Shown here one piece after another: positions 28,125-36,105 of a stretch of 64,000 bases of DNA (its first letter is position 1; each line of letters opens with the position of its first letter). Source of the stretch: Sulfurovum sp. Its GTDB lineage: Bacteria; Campylobacterota; Campylobacteria; Campylobacterales; Sulfurovaceae. The DNA is taken from NCBI RefSeq assembly GCF_015493435.1, contig NZ_WGDD01000048.1:1-64000 (forward strand), read 5' to 3'. The notes beneath the pieces are model-generated. The model ran no database searches. It worked only from the letters and a program-made list of their open reading frames with translations, and had not been told where the DNA came from. Position numbers and translations under genes: made by a program.

Positions 28125-29323
28125 CCAGAAAGCTCATACTTTTACTTGCATTTTTCACACTCGCGGCACAGGCAGAAATGAAATGCGAATCCGGAAAATG
28201 TACCTCGGGGAAAGAAACCGGCACGAAAAATATACCTAAAAAAGTCAAAGCAGCCCCAAAAGAAAAAGCTAAAAGCACTTCAGCGGCCATGACACCGGAA
28301 GAACACGCTGCCATGCTGAAAAAAGAAAAGCAGAATGACATAAAGCCAAATTCCAAAAAAGAACAGGAAAAACGCAACAGACTTGTCATCGAGCAGCTTT
28401 TCAGTGTGCGAACAGTCAAGGTCAAACGTATGAAAGCCGCAAAAGAACAGATAAACTACGGCTACATCGTTGTAGAAGATTCACGCAGAGTGGATGTCGT
28501 ATCATGGTATGAAGGATACGTGGAAACACTGTATGCCGATACACGGTACAAAAAAGTAAAAAAAGGGGAAGCCCTTGCAAAGGTTTACTCCCCGGAAGTC
28601 TACAAAGCCAAGCAGGACTACCTGAACTCCATCCGATTCAATGCCCAGCGTTCTGTACCGGGCATGCTCAGAGGTGCCAAAGAGAAACTGAGGCTGCTCA
28701 ATGTCAGCCCAAAAGAGATCGAGCGGATCACTGCTACAGGAAAAGCAGATGAATATACAACCATCTATGCACCGATATCGGGTTGGATCTTTAAAAAGAA
28801 TCTCAACCAGGGATCAAGTTTCAAAAAACAGGAAACACTGTTTGAAATCGTCAATCTTGAAAAGGTATGGCTTGAAGCAAAGCTGTTTCAGAATGAATTG
28901 AAAACACTCGATATCTTACAAAATTTTACCGTCAGAGCAGAAGGCGTACCTGCCGAATTCAAGGCAAAAAAAGCATTGCTGTACCCCAAACTGGACACGA
29001 AAGAGGCGACTGCAACCCTGCGTCTTCTCATAAACAATACCAAGGAAGCACTCAAACCGGGTATGTACGCCAAAGTATATGCTTCCGGACAGGCAAAAAC
29101 ACAGCTGGTCATTCCCCGCACTGCGGCCATGAGAAAAGACGGCAAATGGTATGCTTTCATTGCCACAGCCTTTAAAGGAGAATATGAACCGGTCCAGATA
29201 GAACTCGTACCGCTTGACAATCAGTATTTCACCGTAAAAAAAGGCTTATCCGAAGGAGAGAACATTGTCAACAATGCCCTCTTTATGATGGATTCAGATG
29301 CCCAGATAAACAGTATTTATTAA
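28121..29323 (+). CDS. cusB: RND efflux periplasmic adaptor (CusB-like) with MKCxxGKC motif
   Basis: 400 residues. Right after the signal peptide (1-18) comes MKCESGKCTSGKE, one copy of the locus cysteine motif, then a charged linker to about 95. The adaptor body follows: barrel-sandwich and hairpin segments (GYVETLYADTRYKKVKKGE, LAKVYSPEVYKAKQDYL), IYAPISGWIF, and the membrane-proximal end. In CusB the flexible N-terminus takes copper from CusF through Met residues; here Cys ligands are likely (inference). Confidence 0.93.
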   Translation: MTRKLILLLAFFTLAAQAEMKCESGKCTSGKETGTKNIPKKVKAAPKEKAKSTSAAMTPEEHAAMLKKEKQNDIKPNSKKEQEKRNRLVIEQLFSVRTVKVKRMKAAKEQINYGYIVVEDSRRVDVVSWYEGYVETLYADTRYKKVKKGEALAKVYSPEVYKAKQDYLNSIRFNAQRSVPGMLRGAKEKLRLLNVSPKEIERITATGKADEYTTIYAPISGWIFKKNLNQGSSFKKQETLFEIVNLEKVWLEAKLFQNELKTLDILQNFTVRAEGVPAEFKAKKALLYPKLDTKEATATLRLLINNTKEALKPGMYAKVYASGQAKTQLVIPRTAAMRKDGKWYAFIATAFKGEYEPVQIELVPLDNQYFTVKKGLSEGENIVNNALFMMDSDAQINSIY

Positions 29324-29342
29324 CAGGACCGAGGAAACAATT

Positions 29343-29480
29343 ATGATAGAAAAACTGATAGCCTTATCATTGACAGGACGTATTTTGAACGAAGTCCAAA
29401 ACACTGCGTTAGCACTGGGCTTGCTTCAGCAGCAGGCTCATGTGACTGGCCACATTTCAACTAAAGGCTGTACAAAATGA
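29343..29480 (+). other. 45-codon leader frame made by duplication of the cusA start
   Basis: The 23 bases at 29343-29365, coding MIEKLIA, are repeated exactly at 29477-29499 as the start of cusA. Between them are 111 bases that keep the frame open to a TGA overlapping the cusA ATG (ATGA). The first start has the better ribosome site (GAGGAAAC). The residues after MIEKLIA (LSLTGRIL) still resemble cusA (FSVKNRFL). It may be a remnant of a second cusA-like start or a translational leader; there is no sign of an independent function. Confidence 0.55.
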
Positions 29481-32400
29481 TAGAAAAACTGATAGCCTTT
29501 AGTGTCAAAAACCGTTTTCTGGTTCTTATGGCAACCCTTTTCATTATCATGGGCTCTATCTGGTCTATGAAACATACACCGCTGGATGCCCTGCCCGATC
29601 TTTCACCACCGCAGGTGATCGTCCAAATTACATGGAAAGGGCAAAGCCCCGAGATCATCGAAGATCAGGGAACCTACCCGCTGGTCTCGCAGTTTCTAGC
29701 CATTTCCAACATCGATACGGTACGGGGATTCTCCACGTATGAAAATGCGCTGATCTATATTATTTTCAAAGAGGGTACAGACCTCTATTGGGCAAGATCA
29801 CGTGTGCTTGAGCAGCTCGCTTCCATCCAGAGTCAGCTTCCTGACGATATGGAAATCACACTGGGACCTGATGCTTCAGGTGTCGGCTGGGCATATGAAT
29901 ATGCTTTGACATCCAAAACAAAGACCCTCGAAGAACTGCGTACTTTGCAGGACTACTACTATAAGTACGCATTGATGGGTGTTGATGGTGTCTCTGAAGT
30001 AGCGACTGTCGGCGGTTTCATTCCCACCTATCAGATCACGGTCAACAATGATGCACTGGTCCAGTACAACCTCTCTATCAAAGACGTGGCACGTACCCTT
30101 AAAGAGAACAACAATGATACCGGCGGACGTATCGTGATACAGAACGGTTATGAATGGATGGTACAGGCAAAAGGCTATATTAAAGACCTCAATGAAATAC
30201 GAAACCTTGTCATTACCACCAAAGGCGGCGTACCCTTGACACTGGGAGACATAGGGCGTGTCGAAAAAGTACCTGCTGCACGGCGCGGTATGGCAGATCT
30301 TAACGGCGAAGGCGAAGTGGTAGGCGGCATCGTGATGCTGCGCTACGGCGAAGATGTCTACAGTGCGCTTCAGCGTATTAAAGCCAAAATGAAAGAACTC
30401 AAGGTAGACGGTGTCGATGTCGTTACTACCTATGACCGTTCCGAACTCATAGGCAAAGCAGTCGATACCCTCAAGGGTACCCTCATTGAAGAAAGTATTA
30501 TCGTGGTCATCATTATCGGGCTTTTCCTGATGCACCTGCGATCCTCGCTTATTGTGCTGATCGTTCTACCTCTCACTATCGGTCTGACATTCCTGCTGAT
30601 GAAGCTGTTCGGGATCGGGTCCAACATCATGTCTCTCGGGGGAATCGCCATTGCCATCGGTGCCATGGTCGATGCTTCCATTGTCATGATAGAAAATGCC
30701 CACAAAGCCATACACAAAGAGGAACATAGACGGGAACGTTCTCTGACCGACAAAGAACGTATCTCTACTATCGTGTCGGCATCACAGGTAGTCGGCCGTC
30801 CCATTTTCTTTGCATTGGCGCTTGTCGTCGTCTCATTTTTGCCCATCTTTGCACTTTCAGGTCAGGAAGGATTGCTCTTTACGCCGCTGGCATTCACCAA
30901 AACCTTCGCAATGACTGCAGGTGCACTGCTCGCTGTCACACTGGTACCGGTACTGATGATCTATTTTGTCAAAGGAAAGATCATTCCCGAATCAAAGAAC
31001 CCGCTGAACCGCTTTTTTATCTGGCTCTATCATCCCATTCTGATATACGGCCTCAAATTAAAATATCTGGTCATCGCTATTGCTGCCGGACTGCTTATGC
31101 TGGCCGTACCGCTTTACCAGAAACTCAACTGGGAATTTATGCCTATGCTCGATGAGCAGACGGTCATGTATATGCCTGTGACACCCTACGGTATTTCCAT
31201 AGACCAAAGCAAGGCACTGACACAGAAGACCGACAAGATCATCAAAAGTTTTCCTGAAGTTGCAACAGTCTTCGGAAAAGGGGGACGTGCAAATTCTGCA
31301 ACCGACCCTGCACCGCTCGGCATGATAGAAACCATCATTACGTTCAAACCCAAAGACCAGTGGCCCAAAGGTATGACAACGGAAAAACTGATGGCTGAGA
31401 TGGACAAAGCGCTTCAGGTACCTGGACTGGTCAATTCCTGGACCTACCCGATCAGAGGGCGTATCGATATGCTGCTTTCAGGTATCAGAACCCCTCTGGG
31501 GATCAAACTATACGGTAAAGATGCCAAAGGATTGCAGAAAGTTGCACACCAAATCGAAAATACACTGCGTAACCTTAAAAGTACACAATCCGTTATTTCC
31601 GATCAGGCAAGTGCCGGTTTCTTTATTGATATCGATATTGATACAGAAGCACTCAAGCGCTATAACATCAGCAAATCTGTCATTCTTGACTATACATCCG
31701 CTGCGATCGGAGGGAAAAAAATAACGACCATGTACAAAGGCCTGGAGCGTTACCCTATCGCACTTCGTTTTGAGGAAGATGAGCGTAGGAACCTTGATGA
31801 GATACGAAACATCCAGGTGAAAACACCCCTCGGTTTCGTTCCGCTTTCGACTTTTGCCAAAGTAACATACAGACAGAGTGCTTCTGTCATTAAAAGTGAA
31901 ATGGCAACACCGGTAACCTTCATTTACATCACACCGAAACTCGGTATGAGTGTCGTTACCTATAAAGAAGAAGCGATCAAAGCCTTGAAAAATATCAAAC
32001 TGCCGGCAGGCTACTACATCGAATGGGCCGGCCAGTCCGAATATCTTGAATCTGCCATGAAGAAGATTACCTGGATCGTTCCGACTGTACTGCTGGTAAT
32101 CTTTGTGCTTATTTATTTTGCATTGGGCTCCATGGTACCGACACTGATCGTCTTTTTTACACTTCCTTTTGCCTTGCTTGGAGGCTTCTTTTATGTAGAT
32201 ATACTGCACTTCAATATGAGTATCGCCATTATTGTCGGTTTCCTTGCGCTGCTCGGTGTGGCTGCAGAAACGGCCATTGTCATGATCGTCTATCTCCAGG
32301 AGAGTGTCGATGAAGTCAAAGCAAGAAGAGGTGAAGCCTATGACGAGAAAGATCTTAACAATGCCATTTATGAAGGTGCTGTACAGAGGGTCAGACCCAA

Positions 32401-32590
32401 ACTCATGACAGTGTTCGCCATTCTCGCAGGTTTGCTTCCCATTATGTATACACATGGTGTGGGCTCTGAAGTCATGCAGCGGATCGCCGCACCGATGATA
32501 GGCGGAGTTGTAAGCTCTGCTGTGCTAAGCTTACTACTCATACCGATCTTTTACGAAATGTATGAAAAACATAAATTAAAGAAAAAATAA
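29477..32590 (+). CDS. cusA: Heavy-metal efflux RND transporter (CusA/CzcA family)
   Basis: 1037 residues, full length. Twelve membrane helices in the RND arrangement, two large periplasmic loops, and the HME-type N-terminus TPLDALPDLSPPQV. It pumps metal ions out with proton import. Met residues in the second porter region (MLDEQTVMYMPV, RIDMLLSG) are compatible with Cu+/Ag+ rather than Co/Zn/Cd. It is coupled to the short leader frame and follows cusB. A REP-like element and a lipoprotein gene follow. Confidence 0.96.
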   Translation: MIEKLIAFSVKNRFLVLMATLFIIMGSIWSMKHTPLDALPDLSPPQVIVQITWKGQSPEIIEDQGTYPLVSQFLAISNIDTVRGFSTYENALIYIIFKEGTDLYWARSRVLEQLASIQSQLPDDMEITLGPDASGVGWAYEYALTSKTKTLEELRTLQDYYYKYALMGVDGVSEVATVGGFIPTYQITVNNDALVQYNLSIKDVARTLKENNNDTGGRIVIQNGYEWMVQAKGYIKDLNEIRNLVITTKGGVPLTLGDIGRVEKVPAARRGMADLNGEGEVVGGIVMLRYGEDVYSALQRIKAKMKELKVDGVDVVTTYDRSELIGKAVDTLKGTLIEESIIVVIIIGLFLMHLRSSLIVLIVLPLTIGLTFLLMKLFGIGSNIMSLGGIAIAIGAMVDASIVMIENAHKAIHKEEHRRERSLTDKERISTIVSASQVVGRPIFFALALVVVSFLPIFALSGQEGLLFTPLAFTKTFAMTAGALLAVTLVPVLMIYFVKGKIIPESKNPLNRFFIWLYHPILIYGLKLKYLVIAIAAGLLMLAVPLYQKLNWEFMPMLDEQTVMYMPVTPYGISIDQSKALTQKTDKIIKSFPEVATVFGKGGRANSATDPAPLGMIETIITFKPKDQWPKGMTTEKLMAEMDKALQVPGLVNSWTYPIRGRIDMLLSGIRTPLGIKLYGKDAKGLQKVAHQIENTLRNLKSTQSVISDQASAGFFIDIDIDTEALKRYNISKSVILDYTSAAIGGKKITTMYKGLERYPIALRFEEDERRNLDEIRNIQVKTPLGFVPLSTFAKVTYRQSASVIKSEMATPVTFIYITPKLGMSVVTYKEEAIKALKNIKLPAGYYIEWAGQSEYLESAMKKITWIVPTVLLVIFVLIYFALGSMVPTLIVFFTLPFALLGGFFYVDILHFNMSIAIIVGFLALLGVAAETAIVMIVYLQESVDEVKARRGEAYDEKDLNNAIYEGAVQRVRPKLMTVFAILAGLLPIMYTHGVGSEVMQRIAAPMIGGVVSSAVLSLLLIPIFYEMYEKHKLKKK

Positions 32591-32594
32591 TACC

Positions 32595-32676
32595 CGCGCA
32601 GGGTGCTGTCCCCCGACGGCACCGATAATACCGAAATTATAGAAATGGTGCTGTGAGGACACAGCACCCTACGCGA
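32595..32676. repeat. REP-like palindromic element, copy C
   Basis: CAGGGTGCTGTC at 32599-32610 pairs with GACACAGCACCCT ending at 32670, with flanking CGCG on both sides. The left arm also pairs with CGACGGCACC directly after it, as in copy A. It occupies the spacer between cusA and the lipoprotein gene. Confidence 0.75.
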
Positions 32677-32694
32677 AAAATAGAAGGAAATACA

Positions 32695-33090
32695 ATGAAC
32701 CATACAAAAATCTTATCACTCTCACTGCTCACTATCACTCTGATACTATCCGGCTGTTCAGACAAAGAAAAAGAAAAATCCCTCACCGAAGGCGGTATGA
32801 AATGCGGCGCGGGGAAATGCGGTTCAAGTATGGTCGACGGCTCTGCTGTACTTGTCAAGAAAAAAGTGAATATTCTTGATCAGATGAAAAAAGATGACAA
32901 ACGGCGCGACTGTGTCCTCAAGGCCAAAACAACCAAAGCACTGTACAACTGTGTACGTGACCCGAAAACAGGCAGGCTGACCGTTAACGGAAATGTCCAT
33001 GCGGCACCGTCAACAGCAAAAAAGGCACTTAAAAAAGAAACCAACAGTACGATGAAGTGTCAAGCCGGTAAATGCAGTACAGGAAAATAA
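32695..33090 (+). CDS. Small lipoprotein with two MKCxxGKC motifs
   Basis: 131 residues from the ATG at 32695 (GAAGGAA upstream). Signal and lipobox LSGC with Cys 21. The mature part has MKCGAGKCGSS near residues 35-45, a central stretch with two more Cys (RRDCVLKAKT, LYNCVRDPKTGRL) and MKCQAGKCSTGK at the very end. No known domain. It is the last gene after cusCBA. A role as periplasmic copper carrier in place of CusF, which is missing here, is an inference. Confidence 0.85.
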   Translation: MNHTKILSLSLLTITLILSGCSDKEKEKSLTEGGMKCGAGKCGSSMVDGSAVLVKKKVNILDQMKKDDKRRDCVLKAKTTKALYNCVRDPKTGRLTVNGNVHAAPSTAKKALKKETNSTMKCQAGKCSTGK

Positions 33091-33139
33091 TTAAATATTG
33101 GAATCTTGGAATATCTGGAAAAAGGAGATGGAGGCGGGC

Positions 33140-33163
33140 TTCAAAAGCCCGAAGGCTTTTGAA
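33140..33163. terminator. Hairpin between convergent genes
   Basis: TTCAAAAGCC (33140-33149) and GGCTTTTGAA (33154-33163) form a perfect 10-base stem with a CGAA loop. It lies between the lipoprotein gene and the convergent cytochrome gene, so a bidirectional terminator is likely, although no T run follows. Confidence 0.6.
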
Positions 33164-33170
33164 AACAGAA

Positions 33171-33470
33171 TTACTTCTTCAGTTTAGAAATATACTCTGC
33201 AAGTTCTTTGATCTTTGCGTCATCAAGTGATGCCACCTGACCTTTCATAAGTGCACCCATACCATGCTGGTTCAGTGTACCTGCTTTATATCCTTTGATA
33301 TCTTCTTCAAGTTTAGCTGCAGGAAGGCCTGCAATGATTGCAGATTTTCCGAGAGCGGCTTTTTCACCGTTTGCACCGTGACATCCTGCACATTTAGCGA
33401 AGTCAGCAGCACCGTCTGCCATAAGTAGTGTTGCACCGGCGAAGAACATTGTGATTGCGATTTTTTTCAT
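33171..33470 (-). CDS. Cytochrome c553-like monohaem cytochrome
   Basis: 99 residues. Signal peptide 1-18, haem site CAGCH near 27-31, and a Met (GMGALMKG) as likely sixth ligand, then a C-terminal helix. A small soluble electron carrier of the periplasm. It does not carry the cysteine tail of the cytochrome at 20893, and no 11-base operator precedes it. Confidence 0.93.
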   Translation of the reverse strand: MKKIAITMFFAGATLLMADGAADFAKCAGCHGANGEKAALGKSAIIAGLPAAKLEEDIKGYKAGTLNQHGMGALMKGQVASLDDAKIKELAEYISKLKK

Positions 33471-33576
33471 TGTAAATCCTTTAATATTGGTTTGTAAGCC
33501 GCTGATAATTTCTTACCAGCAACTTATGAAGTGTATATAATATAACTCTTTGACTTAAACTTATATGAATAATAAG

Positions 33577-33891
33577 TTAACAGCTTGGTACGTTACCTGA
33601 ATCAGATCCATACTCATGTGCGAAATCATATACATCATTGATATATTTCTTTTTCAACTTAAGGCCCGGGCAGATTTTTGCAGCTTCTTCCGCGAATTTA
33701 CCGGCACCTTTGATCTTTTCCCACTCTCCCTGAGTGTGTTTTGCAGCAAATTTTGCACCGTTGAAACCGCATGCAGCTTTCATTTTCTTCATGTAAATCT
33801 TTTTACCTTTATTTACATTGGCAGAAGCAGTAGTAGAAACCACAGCCAGTCCAAGAAGTGCAGCAACTGCGAGTTTTGTCATTTTTGTCAT
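33577..33891 (-). CDS. Cytochrome c-like protein without haem motif, three conserved cysteines (paralogue 1)
   Basis: 104 residues. Signal peptide 1-24. The start of the mature part (GKKIYMKKMKAACGF) looks like a cytochrome c helix, but CxxCH is replaced by a single Cys 41 in CGFNG. Cys 74 (ICPG) and the final residue Cys 104 (VPSC), with His 52 and His 92, are shared with the paralogue at 34013. This set could bind metal. Operator site 7 precedes it. I do not recognise a named family. Confidence 0.82.
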   Translation of the reverse strand: MTKMTKLAVAALLGLAVVSTTASANVNKGKKIYMKKMKAACGFNGAKFAAKHTQGEWEKIKGAGKFAEEAAKICPGLKLKKKYINDVYDFAHEYGSDSGNVPSC

Positions 33892-33925
33892 TGTTCATCC
33901 TTTTGTAAAATTTTAAGACAGCAAG

Positions 33926-33958
33926 ATAATAACATGAAATTGTGAAAAGATTGTGAAG
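33926..33958 (-). promoter_or_regulatory. Promoter with tandem 11-base repeat operator (site 7)
   Basis: On the minus strand CTTCAC (33958 to 33953) and TTTCAC (33947 to 33942) are 11 bases apart; after 10 bases the -10 box is TATTAT (33931 to 33926). It drives the haem-less cytochrome-like gene at 33577-33891. Confidence 0.72.
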
Positions 33959-34012
33959 AAAAAGAAAAAATGTGAAGCAGCTTTCATAGAACTGCTTCAG
34001 GAAGTTACATAT

Positions 34013-34339
34013 TTAACACTTCGGAACGATACCGTCACTTGCATATTTATGTGAAAATTCATAGACATACGGCCACCAGGATTTTTTGATCTTTTTGACA
34101 TTGAGTCTTGGACAGATCTTTTTTGCTTCGGCCTGAAACTTTCCGCTGTCATAAATATCTTCCCATTCTGCACTGGTATGTGTCCGTGCAAACCTCACAC
34201 CGGAAAAACCGCATTTCTTACGAAATTTCTTTTTAAAGATCTTCTGGCCTTTCTTGGCAGTGGCGCGTGCCATCGATACTGTCGGCACACTCATTGATAC
34301 AAGCAGCGCAACCGCTGCCATCCCTATCAGTTTTCTCAT
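34013..34339 (-). CDS. Cytochrome c-like protein without haem motif, three conserved cysteines (paralogue 2)
   Basis: 108 residues. Signal peptide 1-25. It aligns along its length with the protein at 33577: GQKIFKKKF then CGFSGVRFARTHTSAEWE (Cys 43, His 54), KICPRL (Cys 76), YEFSHKYASD (His 97) and C-terminal Cys 108. Again there is no CxxCH. An AT-rich promoter with TATAAT lies upstream, but no 11-base repeat, so it may be controlled differently from its paralogue. Confidence 0.82.
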   Translation of the reverse strand: MRKLIGMAAVALLVSMSVPTVSMARATAKKGQKIFKKKFRKKCGFSGVRFARTHTSAEWEDIYDSGKFQAEAKKICPRLNVKKIKKSWWPYVYEFSHKYASDGIVPKC

Positions 34340-34387
34340 TGGTACTCCTTGTTTTATATAAAATTATATAATATAGAAATATTGTAT

Positions 34388-34723
34388 CTACTTCAACTTG
34401 TTAAAAACCTTAAATTTATCCCAATAGATATCGACTGCTTCATCCAGCTCCTTGGGTGTCAGTGTACTTTTTTTCTTGATCCCAAAGTTATCGATGAAAA
34501 GTGCCGACATCACCGAAATACTCCTGTTGGGATATTTCAAATAGTGTTTTATACCTGCTTTGACATTCTGTTCTCCGCTGTAAACCAGCAGATATTCTTT
34601 GAACATCTGCTGCAAAGAAGTCGGCAGATCCTTATGACAGGGAATACAGTTACGTTCATAGATATTCTGTGCAGACAGCATGTTCACAGACAGCATAATA
34701 AAAAATAATATTTTAAGTGTCAT
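34388..34723 (-). CDS. Small c-type cytochrome
   Basis: 111 residues from the ATG at 34723, chosen for GGAG upstream and a proper signal peptide (1-18); the frame continues upstream into the 81-base repeats, which is not coding. One haem site, CIPCH, near residues 26-30. The rest is unlike the c553 protein nearby and has many Lys and Tyr. Last complete gene of the possible trxC-regulator-kinase unit. Confidence 0.82.
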   Translation of the reverse strand: MTLKILFFIMLSVNMLSAQNIYERNCIPCHKDLPTSLQQMFKEYLLVYSGEQNVKAGIKHYLKYPNRSISVMSALFIDNFGIKKKSTLTPKELDEAVDIYWDKFKVFNKLK

Positions 34724-34754
34724 TGGGTTTCTCCAATCTGATTTGATTAATAAT

Positions 34755-34917
34755 TTGCCTTCACGGCTGCACTTCGTTCCGACCGTTTCGGTTCCGAATC
34801 TAAAAACGTGAAGCAGTTCACGTTTTCTTACGCTTTTGCCTTCACGGCTGCACTTCGTTCCGACCGTTTCGGTTCCGAATCTAAAAACGTGAAGCAGTTC
34901 ACGTTTTCTTACGCTTC
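34755..34917. repeat. Two tandem copies of an 81-base unit after the second kinase gene
   Basis: The copies start near 34755 and 34836 and are almost identical. Each contains a perfect stem AAAACGTGAA / TTCACGTTTT around a 4-base loop, followed on the minus strand by TAGATT. The first unit read on the minus strand begins at the kinase stop codon. It probably acts as a duplicated terminator for the kinase operon. Confidence 0.8.
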
Positions 34918-36105
34918 TCACCATGTGAGTACCATTCTTGTTCCTTCTTGTACTTTGGAATGCACCTCTATCGTTATATGATACTCATCAAGTATCTTTT
35001 TGACAATGCTCAAGCCGACCCCAAAACCGCCTTCACTCTGATTGAAACGCATATAACGGTCAAAAATGAACGGTATCTTTTCTTCATTAATGCCTACACC
35101 CGTATCCCATATTTCCAGTTTCCCGATACGCAGCCTGATACCGATCTTGCCTCCTCTTTTATTGTATTTGATCGCATTGGAGATAAGGTTGTCGATCACC
35201 CGGGTGACTTTCTGTTTGTCTGCATGGATGATCACATTGTCAAGGTCGAGATCAAAATGCAGATGCTTGGTCTGGGCCATGGCGGCAAAATATTCGATAC
35301 GGTTCCGTATCAGCCCCTGCAGTTCTATTTCTTCATCATTGTAGTTTTTCTCCTGTTCAAGGGTCAGGTACGTCAAGTCACGGTAGAGATGCGAAACCGT
35401 TTTAGCCGCAATATTGATGCGGTTCAGCTTTTTTTTGTTCTTCTCCGCCATGACTTCGGTATCCATCATTTCAATATTGGTCAAAATGGTCGAGAGCGGT
35501 GTGTTGAGCTCATGCGTCGTATCTTTAATGAACCGGTCAAGCAGCATAATGGAATCACGCATCGGTTTGAGAAAAAGCCTTGCCAAAACAAGACCGAACA
35601 TCATAAAGAATATAAAAGCCAGCATACCGTACCCGACAATACGTTTCAGGGCTTCGCTCCGCCATGCAGTATCTTCTTTCACTTCGATAATAAGATATTT
35701 TGTACCAAGATAATAGGTATCGAGCAGTTTGACAAAATGGACATAGTGGTTACTCAGATAGATCTCTTCATTGAAGTGGACATTTCCGTCTTCAAGCAGA
35801 GAAAATATTTTTTTATGCTCAATATCGTAAATAGCTGATTTGAAGCGGGGATCACGCGGATAAGTGGTACGTTCGGGAAAAAAGTAATGCAGCACTTTAA
35901 GACGTTTGGTCTGAATATAGGCATACTTGGAAAGCTCGGCACGCTGATTGGAGAACATCAGCTTTTCCTGACTCTGATAGTAAAAGAGTGACAGCAGTGT
36001 AATAAGCAGGATCACCAGTGCCGTATAGAGTGCCAAAAATCTTAAAAGAGATTTTTTTTCACTTCTTAGCAGTGAACTTGTATCCCTGTTTTTTGATACT
36101 AACAA
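34918..36105 (-). CDS. Sensor histidine kinase, copper-locus two-component system 2
   Basis: 395 residues. Helices at about 20-42 and 165-187 bracket a periplasmic domain of about 115 residues. The H-box is HELNTP, the N-box SNAIKYNK, and the G-boxes DTGVGIN and GFGVGLSIV. It overlaps the regulator gene by 47 bases; no closer ATG is available. Its layout matches kinase 1 (14244), though the sensor domains differ, so the signals may differ. The 81-base repeats follow its stop. Confidence 0.92.
   Translation of the reverse strand: MLVSKNRDTSSLLRSEKKSLLRFLALYTALVILLITLLSLFYYQSQEKLMFSNQRAELSKYAYIQTKRLKVLHYFFPERTTYPRDPRFKSAIYDIEHKKIFSLLEDGNVHFNEEIYLSNHYVHFVKLLDTYYLGTKYLIIEVKEDTAWRSEALKRIVGYGMLAFIFFMMFGLVLARLFLKPMRDSIMLLDRFIKDTTHELNTPLSTILTNIEMMDTEVMAEKNKKKLNRINIAAKTVSHLYRDLTYLTLEQEKNYNDEEIELQGLIRNRIEYFAAMAQTKHLHFDLDLDNVIIHADKQKVTRVIDNLISNAIKYNKRGGKIGIRLRIGKLEIWDTGVGINEEKIPFIFDRYMRFNQSEGGFGVGLSIVKKILDEYHITIEVHSKVQEGTRMVLTW

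Noticed and set aside
34755-34917. CRISPR-like array
   Set aside because: Only two units with no spacers between them; it is a simple tandem duplication.
34724-34924. N-terminal extension of the small cytochrome gene at 34388
   Set aside because: It translates the two 81-base repeats and has no ribosome site; the ATG at 34723 has GGAG and gives a proper signal peptide.
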